Source of the DNA: Thermodesulfobacteriota bacterium
GTDB lineage: Bacteria > Desulfobacterota > DSM-4660 > Desulfatiglandales > Desulfatiglandaceae
Assembly: GCA_028278625.1 (NCBI GenBank)
Contig: JANQDY010000147.1
Span: 1-43,411, forward strand
Direction of reading: 5' to 3'
Length of the DNA: 43,411 nt
Part shown: positions 31,478 to 40,342 of the stretch, one piece after another
Numbering within the stretch: the stretch's first letter is position 1
Layout: each line of letters starts with the position of its first letter
The notes under the pieces: generated by a model
What the model was told of the DNA's origin: nothing
The model's database searches: none
The model's input: only the letters and a program-made list of their open reading frames with translations
Made by a program: the position numbers and the translations under genes

Positions 31478-32242
31478 ATGAGGAGTTTGATGGTATTTTT
31501 TGCTTTGGTGTGTTTTTGCCTGTTTCCCTTGACCACGAATGCCGCAAATTACGGGGAATTCTACTCTCCCTCCTTTGCCGAAGGAGAAGTCAGGTTTATT
31601 TTCTTGGGTAGTTCCGCAGTGATTGTAAACGCATCCCAGGGGACGGTCCTTATTGATCCGGCGTCGATCCTTGAGGATCATGATATAGAGCAACTAAAAT
31701 CGGGAGGACTGGATCTGGTGCTTTATACGCACAGTCACGGCGATCATTATTACTCTAGAGCCGCCGAAGAGATCATCAAGGCGACCGGGGCCCAGGTAGT
31801 GGCAGAACCTTTGGCAGCCAACGGCCTGTCATTTAGGGAGATTCCGCCTGAAAAGATCACAGCCGGCTTGCCGGGAAAAACCTATGTGTTTGGTGATATT
31901 GCGGTTGAGGTGGTGAAAGGCGACCACTTGGGACCCATAAACCTTTACCGTATAAAAATCGGGGACATATGTGTCTTTCATGGGGGAGATTCGGGATATG
32001 TTCCTTTGAAGGCATATCCTTCGGATGTGGCCTTTCTCCCGACCGGGAGCCCATCACCTACCTGCTCCCCGGAAGATGCCTTTAAAATGGCCGCTGATCT
32101 GAAACCAGGTGTGGCAGTGGCCATGCATGGAATGGAAAATGAGCACGCTGCATTTGAAGCATTAATCAGGGAGAAAATGCCCAACACCACGGCGATAATC
32201 CCAATGAGAGGTGTGACAAGGAAAGTCGTTGTTAAAAAATAG
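31478..32242 (+). CDS. Exported metallo-beta-lactamase-fold hydrolase
   Basis: The 254-residue protein has a signal peptide of about 22 residues (MRSLMVFFALVCFCLFPLTTNA), so it acts outside the cytoplasm. The mature part is a metallo-beta-lactamase fold with THSHGDHYYS (the HxHxDH metal motif), VKGDHLGP, FHGGDSGY and AMHGMENEH near the C-terminus, resembling UlaG-like and YcbL-like hydrolases more than true beta-lactamases. Substrate unknown. GGAGG lies just before the ATG. It follows the sigma/anti-sigma pair by 181 nt; shared control is possible but not shown. Confidence 0.85.
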   Translation: MRSLMVFFALVCFCLFPLTTNAANYGEFYSPSFAEGEVRFIFLGSSAVIVNASQGTVLIDPASILEDHDIEQLKSGGLDLVLYTHSHGDHYYSRAAEEIIKATGAQVVAEPLAANGLSFREIPPEKITAGLPGKTYVFGDIAVEVVKGDHLGPINLYRIKIGDICVFHGGDSGYVPLKAYPSDVAFLPTGSPSPTCSPEDAFKMAADLKPGVAVAMHGMENEHAAFEALIREKMPNTTAIIPMRGVTRKVVVKK

Positions 32243-32785
32243 CATGATTTTCGTTTTGACCTTCTTATCCTTTTTGTCCGGCGAAATGCACTTGACTCGA
32301 AGCGTTCATGGGCCATATCATTTGCCGCAAAAGATATGGTGCACCGTCCTGATGTCATTTCAAGAATACAATCCAAAATCGTTTCCGGGAATGACATCCG
32401 TAATAATCCTTGGGGAGCGGGTCGCTCGACTGGCGCCTAGAACTCATGGATAATTCAGCGGTTCAATGAAATTGATTGAATGCTTATAAAAACACCGAAG
32501 ATGCAATGACATGACGAAGTTCAGAGCCAGCTTCACCTTGGTAGTGGGCTTCCTTGAAAAAATGTCCCAAGATATCTCCCGGCATTAAGTAAACTGCCCC
32601 AGGGATTTCGAGATTTGGCCGGAATTTGGTCCAGGCCCGAGGAAAAAGATAAATCCCCCAGAATTCGCCAGAATCGCAAGATTGTGCGAAACGGGAAATA
32701 TAAATGTCCCTGGAATTGGCAGACTTTCGAGACATCGCTCCCACAGAAACAAAATTGGATGAAGTTTCATATGAGAGTGATGATC
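32243..32785. other. Gene-free region with inverted-repeat-bounded segment
   Basis: This 543-bp stretch separates the metallo-beta-lactamase-fold gene from the convergent patatin gene. No frame has a ribosome-binding site or familiar motif. A segment of about 115 bp is bounded by CCAGGGA (32599-32605) and TCCCTGG (32707-32713), an inverted repeat, and its interior has several GAATT/AATTC steps. It may be a dispersed intergenic repeat. No terminator was recognised for either gene. Confidence 0.35.
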
Positions 32786-34195
32786 TCAATGAATGCCTTT
32801 TATTGCTCTGTTTAATTTTTCCATTTTCAACCTAACCGCAACTCTTCCCAAATTTATCAATCTTTCTTGAAAGCAATCATCTATCTTATAACTAGTTTTG
32901 ACTTTTGTTCCGCAATGGTAATATATATCGCCGGATGAAGCGTCGTTGTCTTTCTTGTCACATACATACGTAAGTTGGCCGCATTTCCTTCTCCCCAGAT
33001 AAGTAAGATTGTTGGCATTTTCACATATTTCCTCTTTCGAGTACCCTGTGAACATCGATAAGTCAATAAGAATTGGCTCGACCCCAAACACCTCGGATAT
33101 AGCGAATATGCTTTTTCTATAGGTGGAATAATTTGCAGTCGTTCCACCATCCGTTAGGATATCGTAGAGTATTGAAGAATCCGTTTTGTTCTTATCTTTG
33201 GAAAAAGGAAGATCGGTCTCGCCATTGGCATCGATTACAAGCATGACTTTGCGCATGTTTCTGTTTTCTAAACTGGTAAGAACTTCAAGGGCCGTCTTAA
33301 ATCCCAAATTGTCATAAACGCCCCCATCAACAAGATGGATATAGATAGGCTCAGCTTCCTCACCGCAAAGAAAGGATCCTTCCAGCTTTTTGTCCTCGCA
33401 TAAATCAGAAAAGAGTGTCAGGTGCCGCGCACCCGGGAAACTGGAGCTGGCCCCAAGGCCGACCGCCACAGGCGTTTGGTTCAGCTCAATGTCTAATTCC
33501 TCTAGATCACAATATTTGAAACCATTTATCGCGTAGTGATCAAAATATTCTGGAGAAAACACAAAAGTCGAATGATTGGATAGAATCGTCGCATTTACAA
33601 AAAGATACGGAAGCAGTGGTTTTTCATTTTTCGATACGAATATGTCTCCGAATCTTAATGCGTTACCTGGAGTGGTTTCTGTCACATATCTCTCCAGCTT
33701 TCCAATTAGGCAGTTATTTCTGAACAATCCCATTCTTATTTTTTGAAGCTGTTTCGTTATCGATTTCAGTTCATCAATATCCAATTCATATGCTTGGTCT
33801 GAACATTTACTATGAGCGCTTTCATTTTCATATCTTCTGGCAAGATATGCTCCTACGGCCCAACCTCCTCCTGAAACAGTTGAGAAATAGTCTACTTCTT
33901 TCAATAGCTGCTTAGACTCGAGTTCAGCCAAAACGCCCAGAGTAAAAGCAGCAGCCCGTTGTCCACCCCCTGATACAGCTATCATAAACGCCACATCACG
34001 CTCAGTTTGATGGGGTCTATTCGATTGGGGGGGGTAATTCTTGAGATCCACGTTAACCGGAAGATTGATCAATTCCACCGTCTTTGCGTCCAGAAGATAA
34101 TCATAGCTTGGAAATGGAATTGCATTCATGTGTTTATAAGTGCAACTGCAGAGAACAAACGCCAAAAGACATATTGGTATGATTCTGATAGGCAT
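32786..34195 (-). CDS. Patatin-like phospholipase lipoprotein
   Basis: The 469-residue protein has a lipoprotein signal peptide (hydrophobic residues 4-15, lipobox-like LCSC with Cys18). A patatin-like catalytic part starts with the oxyanion motif SGGGQRAAAF (75-84), has the nucleophile in STVSGGG (Ser108), and the Asp of the dyad in VDGGVYDNLG (about residue 303). It is thus a probable membrane-anchored lipase or phospholipase in the periplasm. Late cysteines (about 390-445) may form disulfides. GGAGG precedes the ATG. It is the last gene of a minus-strand operon with a fatty acyl-AMP ligase, an alpha-oxoamine synthase and another lipoprotein. Confidence 0.85.
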   Translation of the reverse strand: MPIRIIPICLLAFVLCSCTYKHMNAIPFPSYDYLLDAKTVELINLPVNVDLKNYPPQSNRPHQTERDVAFMIAVSGGGQRAAAFTLGVLAELESKQLLKEVDYFSTVSGGGWAVGAYLARRYENESAHSKCSDQAYELDIDELKSITKQLQKIRMGLFRNNCLIGKLERYVTETTPGNALRFGDIFVSKNEKPLLPYLFVNATILSNHSTFVFSPEYFDHYAINGFKYCDLEELDIELNQTPVAVGLGASSSFPGARHLTLFSDLCEDKKLEGSFLCGEEAEPIYIHLVDGGVYDNLGFKTALEVLTSLENRNMRKVMLVIDANGETDLPFSKDKNKTDSSILYDILTDGGTTANYSTYRKSIFAISEVFGVEPILIDLSMFTGYSKEEICENANNLTYLGRRKCGQLTYVCDKKDNDASSGDIYYHCGTKVKTSYKIDDCFQERLINLGRVAVRLKMEKLNRAIKGIH

Positions 34196-34241
34196 TATTC
34201 AACCTCCAAACACAAGAAGACCCGATTTTGACCCGAAAAGG

Positions 34242-35708
34242 CTAAGAGCTGGAAAGCGGGGCAATTAGATCGACGATTTTGTCCTCACCTTTCCCTTCAT
34301 TAGCAACTTTTCCGATACTCTTTCTACTAAGCATGTCGTATTCGTTTCGACTAATTCCTTCTGTTTTTGTATCGACGGAATGTCGCAGCTTTGAAATCAC
34401 ATAGTCTACCTGTTCATCAGTCAGGAGCGGCCCCTCGAATTTCTCGGTGTCGAATTCCCTCAATTTACCGTCCTCTTTCAGAGATCCCGCCAATAATTTG
34501 ATGATTTTCTCTGCAGCCTCGCGTTTTTCGAACTCTGAAGTTCTATCATTCTCTATGACGGCCAACGCTTGTTTCGCCATGTCAAAATTTGTGGTTTGAT
34601 TCCGATCCAGAATCACCTGGTTGATTGTGCTCTCGTAGCTCTTGGTGAAACCTGTCAGTCGTTCCGCTGCCGCCTTGTCTTCTTTGGCCAACGCGGCAAG
34701 CAGTTTTTCGTAAGTATTTTGACTGAGATCGATGTCTTTGGCACTTCCACCGGTGCTGATTTCCAGAACCAAATAGGTGTGACTTGTGTAAGGTCTTTGT
34801 TTGCTACCATCATCATCATTTTCAATCCAGAATAGTTCTCCCTTATTCTCATTTAGCTCAATCTCATCCCATGGCACTTTTTGAGTGCGATCTTCGAGCC
34901 TCACAAACACATAGTTACCCGATTCCAAAAGAAATGAATTGTTGAACTCATCGCCAGGTCTTGGATTCAATTGCATCGTGTACCGAAACTGCGTGTCGTC
35001 ATGCGAACCGCCGAAAAGACTTTGCCCGATTCCGTTCAAGAGATTGAGCACGGGAGAGGCAGGCGCATAAGCGGCAGACCCGGCTTTGGCAACCGAGTTA
35101 AGAAGCGTTTTTGTTTGTTCAGTGCCCCCATCGAGCTCGAAGATGGTTATTCTTAACGCGAAAGGTTGGCCACCATAAGATTTTGGGCCATAGACAGGAA
35201 GATTGTTAAAATTGAGCAACTGCCCGCTATGGACATCATCCGAAAAAAAGACGAGACGCCCGCTCTGCATATTCACGAAATCGATTTCCTTTCCTGTTTC
35301 AGATTCAAATGCATTCACAACGATAGCGATTTCAGCCTTGGGCCGGAATCGCTGTAGCGGATTAAGAGAAGACTCTGTAAAACCATGGATGAATGCTGTA
35401 CGAAGCGTTACGCAAAGTGAATCGCCTTTTTCAAGTTGTTTTGGTTCACCCAAAGAGAAATTCTTGATGGTGAGGGGAAGGTGCTCGGCATCAGGAGGAG
35501 TGGGCTTAGGTTCCGGAACGACCTTTTTCTTGTCAGCCGTATCATCTTTTTTAATGCTCTTAACAGAGGCTGTTCGGCGCATATCAACGGCCCCAACATT
35601 TGAGAAGGCACAACCGGCTACGTAAGAAAGCGAACAAAGCATCAGGCACGCTGTGAGGAACGCTGCAATTCTGTTGCTAGCAACAACAATTATTCTGTTT
35701 TGACACAT
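34242..35708 (-). CDS. Large lipoprotein of unknown function in the acyl/amino-ketone operon
   Basis: No family was recognised. The 488-residue product has a lipoprotein signal (hydrophobic residues about 14-32, lipobox VAGC with Cys33) and a low-complexity linker rich in Lys, Pro and Asp (about 45-75). A beta-rich middle domain (about 80-330) and a helical, charged C-terminal region (about 340-488) follow, with no catalytic motif seen. It is probably anchored in a membrane and exposed to the periplasm. The start at 35708 is backed by AAGGAG; the frame extends 11 codons further. The patatin gene follows 46 nt downstream and the alpha-oxoamine synthase gene is 43 nt upstream. It may be a partner, receptor or chaperone for the patatin or its lipid. 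Confidence 0.75.
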   Translation of the reverse strand: MCQNRIIVVASNRIAAFLTACLMLCSLSYVAGCAFSNVGAVDMRRTASVKSIKKDDTADKKKVVPEPKPTPPDAEHLPLTIKNFSLGEPKQLEKGDSLCVTLRTAFIHGFTESSLNPLQRFRPKAEIAIVVNAFESETGKEIDFVNMQSGRLVFFSDDVHSGQLLNFNNLPVYGPKSYGGQPFALRITIFELDGGTEQTKTLLNSVAKAGSAAYAPASPVLNLLNGIGQSLFGGSHDDTQFRYTMQLNPRPGDEFNNSFLLESGNYVFVRLEDRTQKVPWDEIELNENKGELFWIENDDDGSKQRPYTSHTYLVLEISTGGSAKDIDLSQNTYEKLLAALAKEDKAAAERLTGFTKSYESTINQVILDRNQTTNFDMAKQALAVIENDRTSEFEKREAAEKIIKLLAGSLKEDGKLREFDTEKFEGPLLTDEQVDYVISKLRHSVDTKTEGISRNEYDMLSRKSIGKVANEGKGEDKIVDLIAPLSSS

Positions 35709-35751
35709 GGTTGGACTCCTTCCTTTTGGAACTTGGCGCAAATTGAGAACT

Positions 35752-37035
35752 TCAAATCAAACCTGTTTGCTTACCCGCTTTTTCAAAGACCTCCATTGCG
35801 AAATCGATATCGTCATGGGAATGGGCCGATGTAACGGTCGTTCTTAGACGGGGCAGGTTGACGGGCACTGCTGGATAGACCACCGGTAAAACAAACAACC
35901 CTGCTTCCCTGCAGATTCGCGTCATCTCAAAGGCCTGTTCTTCAGTGCGGCAAATGATCGGTACGACGGCGGTTTCGGACTTCAGGGTTTCAAATCCGAT
36001 GCTCTTGATCCCGGCAATATACCGTTCCACGTTTCCATGAAGCTTCAGGACCCTTTCAGGCTCCTTTTCAATGACCTCAAAGGCCGCTTTGCCGGCCGCC
36101 GCTACCGGCGGCGGTACGGCTGCTGAAAAGACAAAACCGTTTGCATTGCTTTTTAGGGCTTGAATCAGTTCATTTGTCCCTGCCACGTATCCGCCCACGG
36201 CGGGTATGGCCTTTGAGAGGGTGCCCATTTTGATGTCAATATCATCCGGATCGAGGCCAAAGTGCTCTTCAATGCCGTGGCCCGTTTTACCGATGGCACC
36301 GGTAGAATGGGCTTCATCAACCATTAGACAGGCATTGTATTTACGGCAGAGCCCTATGATACGGGGAACATCGGCAATATCGCCATCCATGCTGAAAACA
36401 CCGTCAACAATCACTAGTTTTCCTCTGGCACCGGCTTTGTAAAGTCGCTCCTCCAGCCCCTTCATGTCATTGTGGTCGAAATACACGAATTCCCCGTTGG
36501 AAATGCGGCATCCATCGATAATGCTGGCATGGTCGTAGGCATCACAAATGACCACGTCGCCTTTGTCGACCAGCGTTGAAATCGCCGCCAAGTTGGTAAC
36601 ATAGCCGGAAGAGAAAACCACGGCATCTTCTGTTTTCTTGAAACGGGCGATGGTCCGTTCCAGTTCCCGGTGCAAGGTCAGGGTTCCGGCCAGAAGGCGC
36701 ACGCCGTGGGTTCCCGTCCCCACCTCCTCGACTGCTGCCCGCGATGCTTCCTCAATTGCCGGATGTCCGATGAGGTCCAGATAGCTGTATGAGGCCATCA
36801 TCAAATATCGGCGGTTGCCCGCCACAACCCAGGCGCCGTCATATTCGCTGATGGGTGTCTCAAAAAAGCCATATCCCTTTTCATTGATGGATTCATATCG
36901 TAGGTTCAATGAGGAGAGGCGTTTACCCAAAAACGACCCCTTGAACCTTGAACGCATCTCAGCCTTTTCTCTTTTCTGCTTCAGGAGTTTGGTCTTCAGC
37001 AACGCCTTTTTGTCAGACAATGAATGTGTTTGCAT
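35752..37035 (-). CDS. Alpha-oxoamine synthase (serine palmitoyltransferase/KBL-like)
   Basis: The 427-residue PLP enzyme belongs to the alpha-oxoamine synthase family (BioF, KBL, HemA, serine palmitoyltransferase, CqsA), which condenses an amino acid with an acyl thioester and releases CO2. Key sites are DAYDHASIIDG (His169, stacks on PLP), DEAHSTGAIG (Asp240, His243), and the PLP lysine K275 in GTLSKAIPAVGGY. An extra basic N-terminal part of about 45 residues precedes the core. GAGGCG precedes the ATG. The upstream gene makes a fatty acyl-AMP ligase fused to an acyl carrier protein, so the acyl donor is probably that acyl-ACP and the product a long-chain amino ketone. The amino acid (Ser, Gly, Ala or Thr) cannot be told from sequence. 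Confidence 0.9.
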   Translation of the reverse strand: MQTHSLSDKKALLKTKLLKQKREKAEMRSRFKGSFLGKRLSSLNLRYESINEKGYGFFETPISEYDGAWVVAGNRRYLMMASYSYLDLIGHPAIEEASRAAVEEVGTGTHGVRLLAGTLTLHRELERTIARFKKTEDAVVFSSGYVTNLAAISTLVDKGDVVICDAYDHASIIDGCRISNGEFVYFDHNDMKGLEERLYKAGARGKLVIVDGVFSMDGDIADVPRIIGLCRKYNACLMVDEAHSTGAIGKTGHGIEEHFGLDPDDIDIKMGTLSKAIPAVGGYVAGTNELIQALKSNANGFVFSAAVPPPVAAAGKAAFEVIEKEPERVLKLHGNVERYIAGIKSIGFETLKSETAVVPIICRTEEQAFEMTRICREAGLFVLPVVYPAVPVNLPRLRTTVTSAHSHDDIDFAMEVFEKAGKQTGLI

Positions 37036-37082
37036 GTGGATACGCCTCGGTATTTGATTGAGAATATATGGAACAAAACCTT

Positions 37083-39197
37083 CTACTTGATGGCCTTCAA
37101 CAATGCATCAATCTCCGATTCCGACAAATTGTCTATGTTTTCCAATAGATCGTCTTCATTGAAACCGCTTTGGTCGTATGCGAGGCCGAAAAGATTCAGG
37201 GATAATTTCGCCAGGCTATCCACGCGCATGAGATAGTCTTGCGGAATCTTCACATCCAGCAAATCGGAAATTTCCCCCTGCATCTCAGCAATATCAACCG
37301 AATCGAGGCCGTAGGCGGAAATAGAGGCATTTACATCGATGTCGCTTACGGCGATTTCAATTGATGCCGCCAGCTTTTTGACCAGCCAGTTCTGGATGTG
37401 ACCGGCTGATGTAAAGCCTTCGTGCTTCTTCTTTCTTGCGGCCTCCTCAGGTTTGTCAGATTCCTTTTCATGCCACTTTTTGATGACTTTCATTCGGTCT
37501 TCCATAAAGAGACGTTTACACAATTTCCGTTGAATCTTTCCGCTTGAGGTTTTTGGGATGGTCCTGGCCCTGATCAGAGCAATGGCGTGGACTCGAAGTT
37601 CATGGGCTTTCGAAACTGCCCGTTTGATGCACTCAAACACCTGATCCTTGTCCAGGGTTTTAGCGTGTTCGGGGCGTACCTCCTGGACAACCACCAGCTT
37701 TTCTCCATGGTTCCCGCTAATGGAAAAGGCCGCACCGCATCCCGGACGCAACGTTTCGTGGCACCGTTCCACGGTCAGCTCGATATCCTGGGGGTAATGG
37801 TTCCTCCCATGGATGATAATCAGATCCTTGATCCGGCCTGTGACATAGAGTTCCTCCTCGATCATAAATCCCAGATCCCCGGTGCGGAGAAATGGTCCCT
37901 CCCCGGTGCCCGCGAGGTATGCCCTGAAGGTCTTTTCCGTCTCTTCGGGATTGTTCCAGTACCCTTGGGCCACATTGGGTCCTTTTACCCAGATCTCACC
38001 GATGTCGTGATCCGGGCACGGTGTCGAGGTTTCAGGATCAACGATCCGAATGGTCTGATCCAGCCATGTCCGACCGCAACCGACAAGACCTTGGGCATCC
38101 GGATCAGTGGGATTGCAGAAAGCAACCCGGTTTTGCTCCAGATGTTTTTTATCCACGTGCACGACTTTCGGTTTTTCCTGCTTTAAGCCGCCCGAGATGA
38201 AGAGCGTTGCTTCAGCCATGCCGTAGCAGGGAAAGAACGCCTCTTTTCTAAACCCATAGGATTCAAATACACGGGCAAAGCGTTCCAACGATTCGGAGCG
38301 AATTGGTTCGGCACCGTTATAAGCCAAATCCCAACTTCTCAAATCAAGGCCGTTGCACTGCTCATGGCGAATCTTTTGAGTACAAAGATCATAGGCAAAA
38401 TTGGGTCCTCCGCTCGTGGTAATTCTCAGCCTGGAAATATTCTCGACCCACCTGAAAGGTTTTTGGATAAAATGACCCGGAGACATGAAATAGGCGGGGA
38501 AACCAACATACATTGGTTCTACAATGGCACCCATAAGCCCCATGTCGTGGTAGTGTGGTAGCCAGCTAAGGTGGCGGGATTCTGTTGTGTGCCTGCACCT
38601 TTTGCGGATAAAAGCCGAATTGTGAAATAGATTCTTGTGAGTCACCATCACACCCTTCGGGAATCCGCTTGACCCGGATGTATACTGTATTAGAGCAAGT
38701 GACTGACCGCTTACACTCGGTTCCTGCCAATAATTAGAATACCCGCGATCAATGGTCTCGCTGGTCACCCATTTCAATGACGCCAATTCCCATTTGAAAC
38801 CACCGCTTCGTTGGAACTTCTGCATCATTTTTTTGGTCGTAAGGGCAACAGATGCCTTTGAATTCCGTACAATTCCCGATAGCCTGCCGGAAGATCTGTT
38901 AGGTTTGGGGGTGTAGGCCAGGGTAGCTATTGTTCCCGCATAGAGACAACCGAAGAATGCACACAAAAACTCTAATCCGGATGGATAGATCAGCAACGCT
39001 TTTTCTACGAATGGAAATTCATTTTGAAGGGTTGCCGCGATGGCTCTGGCCTTTCTGTCCAATTGGCCGTAAGTAATTTTCTTTTCGCGGGTTTCACCGT
39101 CCGTCAAAAAGACGTAAGCGGTCATGTCTCCCTGTTTTTCTGCCCTGTATTGCAAAAGGGATACGAGGTTCGAGAAGTCACTGCCTTGTCGTGTCAT
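37083..39197 (-). CDS. Fatty acyl-AMP ligase fused to an acyl carrier protein
   Basis: The 704-residue protein has a fatty acyl-AMP ligase (FAAL-like) domain (about 1-570) with IQYTSGSSGFPKGVMVTH (adenylate-binding P-loop), FFPCYGMAEATLF and a C-terminal PKTSSGKIQRKLC catalytic lysine. An acyl carrier protein domain (about 600-680) follows, with phosphopantetheine site Ser633 in GLDSVD. A short acidic tail NLSESEIDALLKAI resembles those after carrier domains in polyketide synthases. It should activate a free fatty acid and load it on its own carrier arm, feeding the alpha-oxoamine synthase encoded 47 nt downstream. The start was set at 39197 after GGAGG. It is the first gene of the four-gene operon. 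Confidence 0.92.
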   Translation of the reverse strand: MTRQGSDFSNLVSLLQYRAEKQGDMTAYVFLTDGETREKKITYGQLDRKARAIAATLQNEFPFVEKALLIYPSGLEFLCAFFGCLYAGTIATLAYTPKPNRSSGRLSGIVRNSKASVALTTKKMMQKFQRSGGFKWELASLKWVTSETIDRGYSNYWQEPSVSGQSLALIQYTSGSSGFPKGVMVTHKNLFHNSAFIRKRCRHTTESRHLSWLPHYHDMGLMGAIVEPMYVGFPAYFMSPGHFIQKPFRWVENISRLRITTSGGPNFAYDLCTQKIRHEQCNGLDLRSWDLAYNGAEPIRSESLERFARVFESYGFRKEAFFPCYGMAEATLFISGGLKQEKPKVVHVDKKHLEQNRVAFCNPTDPDAQGLVGCGRTWLDQTIRIVDPETSTPCPDHDIGEIWVKGPNVAQGYWNNPEETEKTFRAYLAGTGEGPFLRTGDLGFMIEEELYVTGRIKDLIIIHGRNHYPQDIELTVERCHETLRPGCGAAFSISGNHGEKLVVVQEVRPEHAKTLDKDQVFECIKRAVSKAHELRVHAIALIRARTIPKTSSGKIQRKLCKRLFMEDRMKVIKKWHEKESDKPEEAARKKKHEGFTSAGHIQNWLVKKLAASIEIAVSDIDVNASISAYGLDSVDIAEMQGEISDLLDVKIPQDYLMRVDSLAKLSLNLFGLAYDQSGFNEDDLLENIDNLSESEIDALLKAIK

Positions 39198-39559
39198 TGG
39201 TTTCCTCCGGATGTCCGATCCAAAGCGGCTTTGATTTCTTATCCATTCCAAAGATGTGTGCCTTGAATATTCTACGATAGCGTGGGTTACAGATAGGTTA
39301 CAGATTCGATTTTCTTATAGGCATCTGATATTACTGCGATATCCGTTGCCCTTTGGCCCAACCTCCCTGAATATTCGGATGTGAGAACCAATGGTCTTAC
39401 GCCTTTTTTTTCAGAATAGTGAATTCGGGCGTCAGAATCGGGGAGGCAACGCATTTCTGATGCCTGACTCCCGGGCTCTTTTTTTGCGGGTATGCCCTCG
39501 CTAAACCGCCTTTTTCCTTTGAGCTTGGAGATTGACAAGGATCGTTTCCTGGGGATATC
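39198..39559. other. Intergenic region upstream of the acyl/amino-ketone operon
   Basis: This 362-bp gap holds the probable promoter and the direct repeats at 39285-39305. The rest, up to the pseudogene at 39560, shows open frames on the minus strand without ribosome-binding sites or motifs, and may be a dispersed repeat or decayed sequence. Confidence 0.4.
39269..39305 (-). promoter_or_regulatory. Direct repeats and -10 box ahead of the FAAL operon
   Basis: GGTTACAGAT occurs twice, at 39285-39294 and 39296-39305, an 11-bp period or one helical turn. On the minus strand this reads CTGTAACC twice, followed by TAGAAT (39269-39274) as a -10 box, about 70 nt before the FAAL start. No good -35 is at the right distance, and the repeats occupy that place, as expected for an activator-dependent promoter. 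Confidence 0.45.
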
Positions 39560-40160
39560 ATGAAATCACAATGGCATCCCACGACAACAGCTACAAACTT
39601 CTTTTTTTGCCATGCTGATATGGTCAGGGACCTACTCCAAGGCTTCGTGGAGGAAGAATGGGTCAAGGACCTCGATTTCGGGACCCTTGAAATGATCTCA
39701 GGCGCTTATGCAAGCGATGACATACGGAACCGCCATGGACGACATCGTCTGGCGTGCACGCTGGGGAAAAGAGTGGATGTACGTCTATCTGCTCTTGAAG
39801 TTTCAAACAACCGTTGGTGTGTATATGCCTCTACGGATCATGGTCTATGTGGGGCCGCTGTATCAGGATCTTATCCGGACCAAACAGCTGAGCGCGGATG
39901 GCAAACTGCCGCCGGTGCTGCCGGTCGTTTTGTACAACGGCAGGCGCCGCTGGGAAGCATCCGCTGAGATGTCGGATTTGATCCAGCGTGTGTCCGGAGG
40001 TCTGGAGCGCTACCGTCCCAGGATTTCTTCTCTCTTGCTGGACGAAGGGCAATACCGGGATAAAGAACTGTAGAGCGTCAAGAACCTGGTGTCGGCCCTT
40101 TTCCGCCTGGAGAACAGCCGGGAACCGGAAGACCTCATGGAGGTTGTGACCTCACTTTAA
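39560..40160 (+). pseudogene. Rpn/YhgA-like nuclease-transposase family pseudogene
   Basis: The first frame (39560 on) starts like Rpn/YhgA-family proteins: KSQWHPTTTATNFFFCHADMVRDLLQGF, then DLDFGTLEMISGAYASDD. Family-like sequence then continues in another frame from about 39720 (MDDIVWRARWGKEWMYVYLLLKFQT, VLPVVLYNG), so a frameshift lies near 39720-39740. A TAG at 40071 interrupts it, after which SVKNLVSALFRLENS and more follow in the same frame to TAA at 40158-40160. One frameshift and one nonsense change mean the gene is dead, and it is also short at the C-terminus. This family is spread by horizontal transfer. Confidence 0.8.
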
Positions 40161-40268
40161 AAATTCCCTTACCCAGGTGGTTTTCCCGGTTCCTCTCAGA
40201 CCGAATAGAACAAAGCTCTTAATCTCAGGCGAATCAATTGTTCTGGAGTACAAACCTCCACTTTGCAT
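40152..40268 (-). pseudogene. N-terminal remnant of an AAA ATPase
   Basis: A 38-codon minus-strand frame reads YSRTIDSPEIKSFVLFGLRG and continues TGKTTWVREFL before a stop. This resembles the start of AAA-type ATPases of the DUF4143 group with Walker A GLRGTGKTT; everything downstream is gone. Its end overlaps the last bases of the Rpn-like pseudogene, so the rest was probably lost when that gene moved in or decayed. There is no ribosome-binding site. Confidence 0.55.
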
Positions 40269-40342
40269 GGAAAAATGGGGGTTGCAAGGAAAACATTGCA
40301 CAAAAGGGACAGGGCGTCACGGCCGAAAGATGGCATCCGGAT

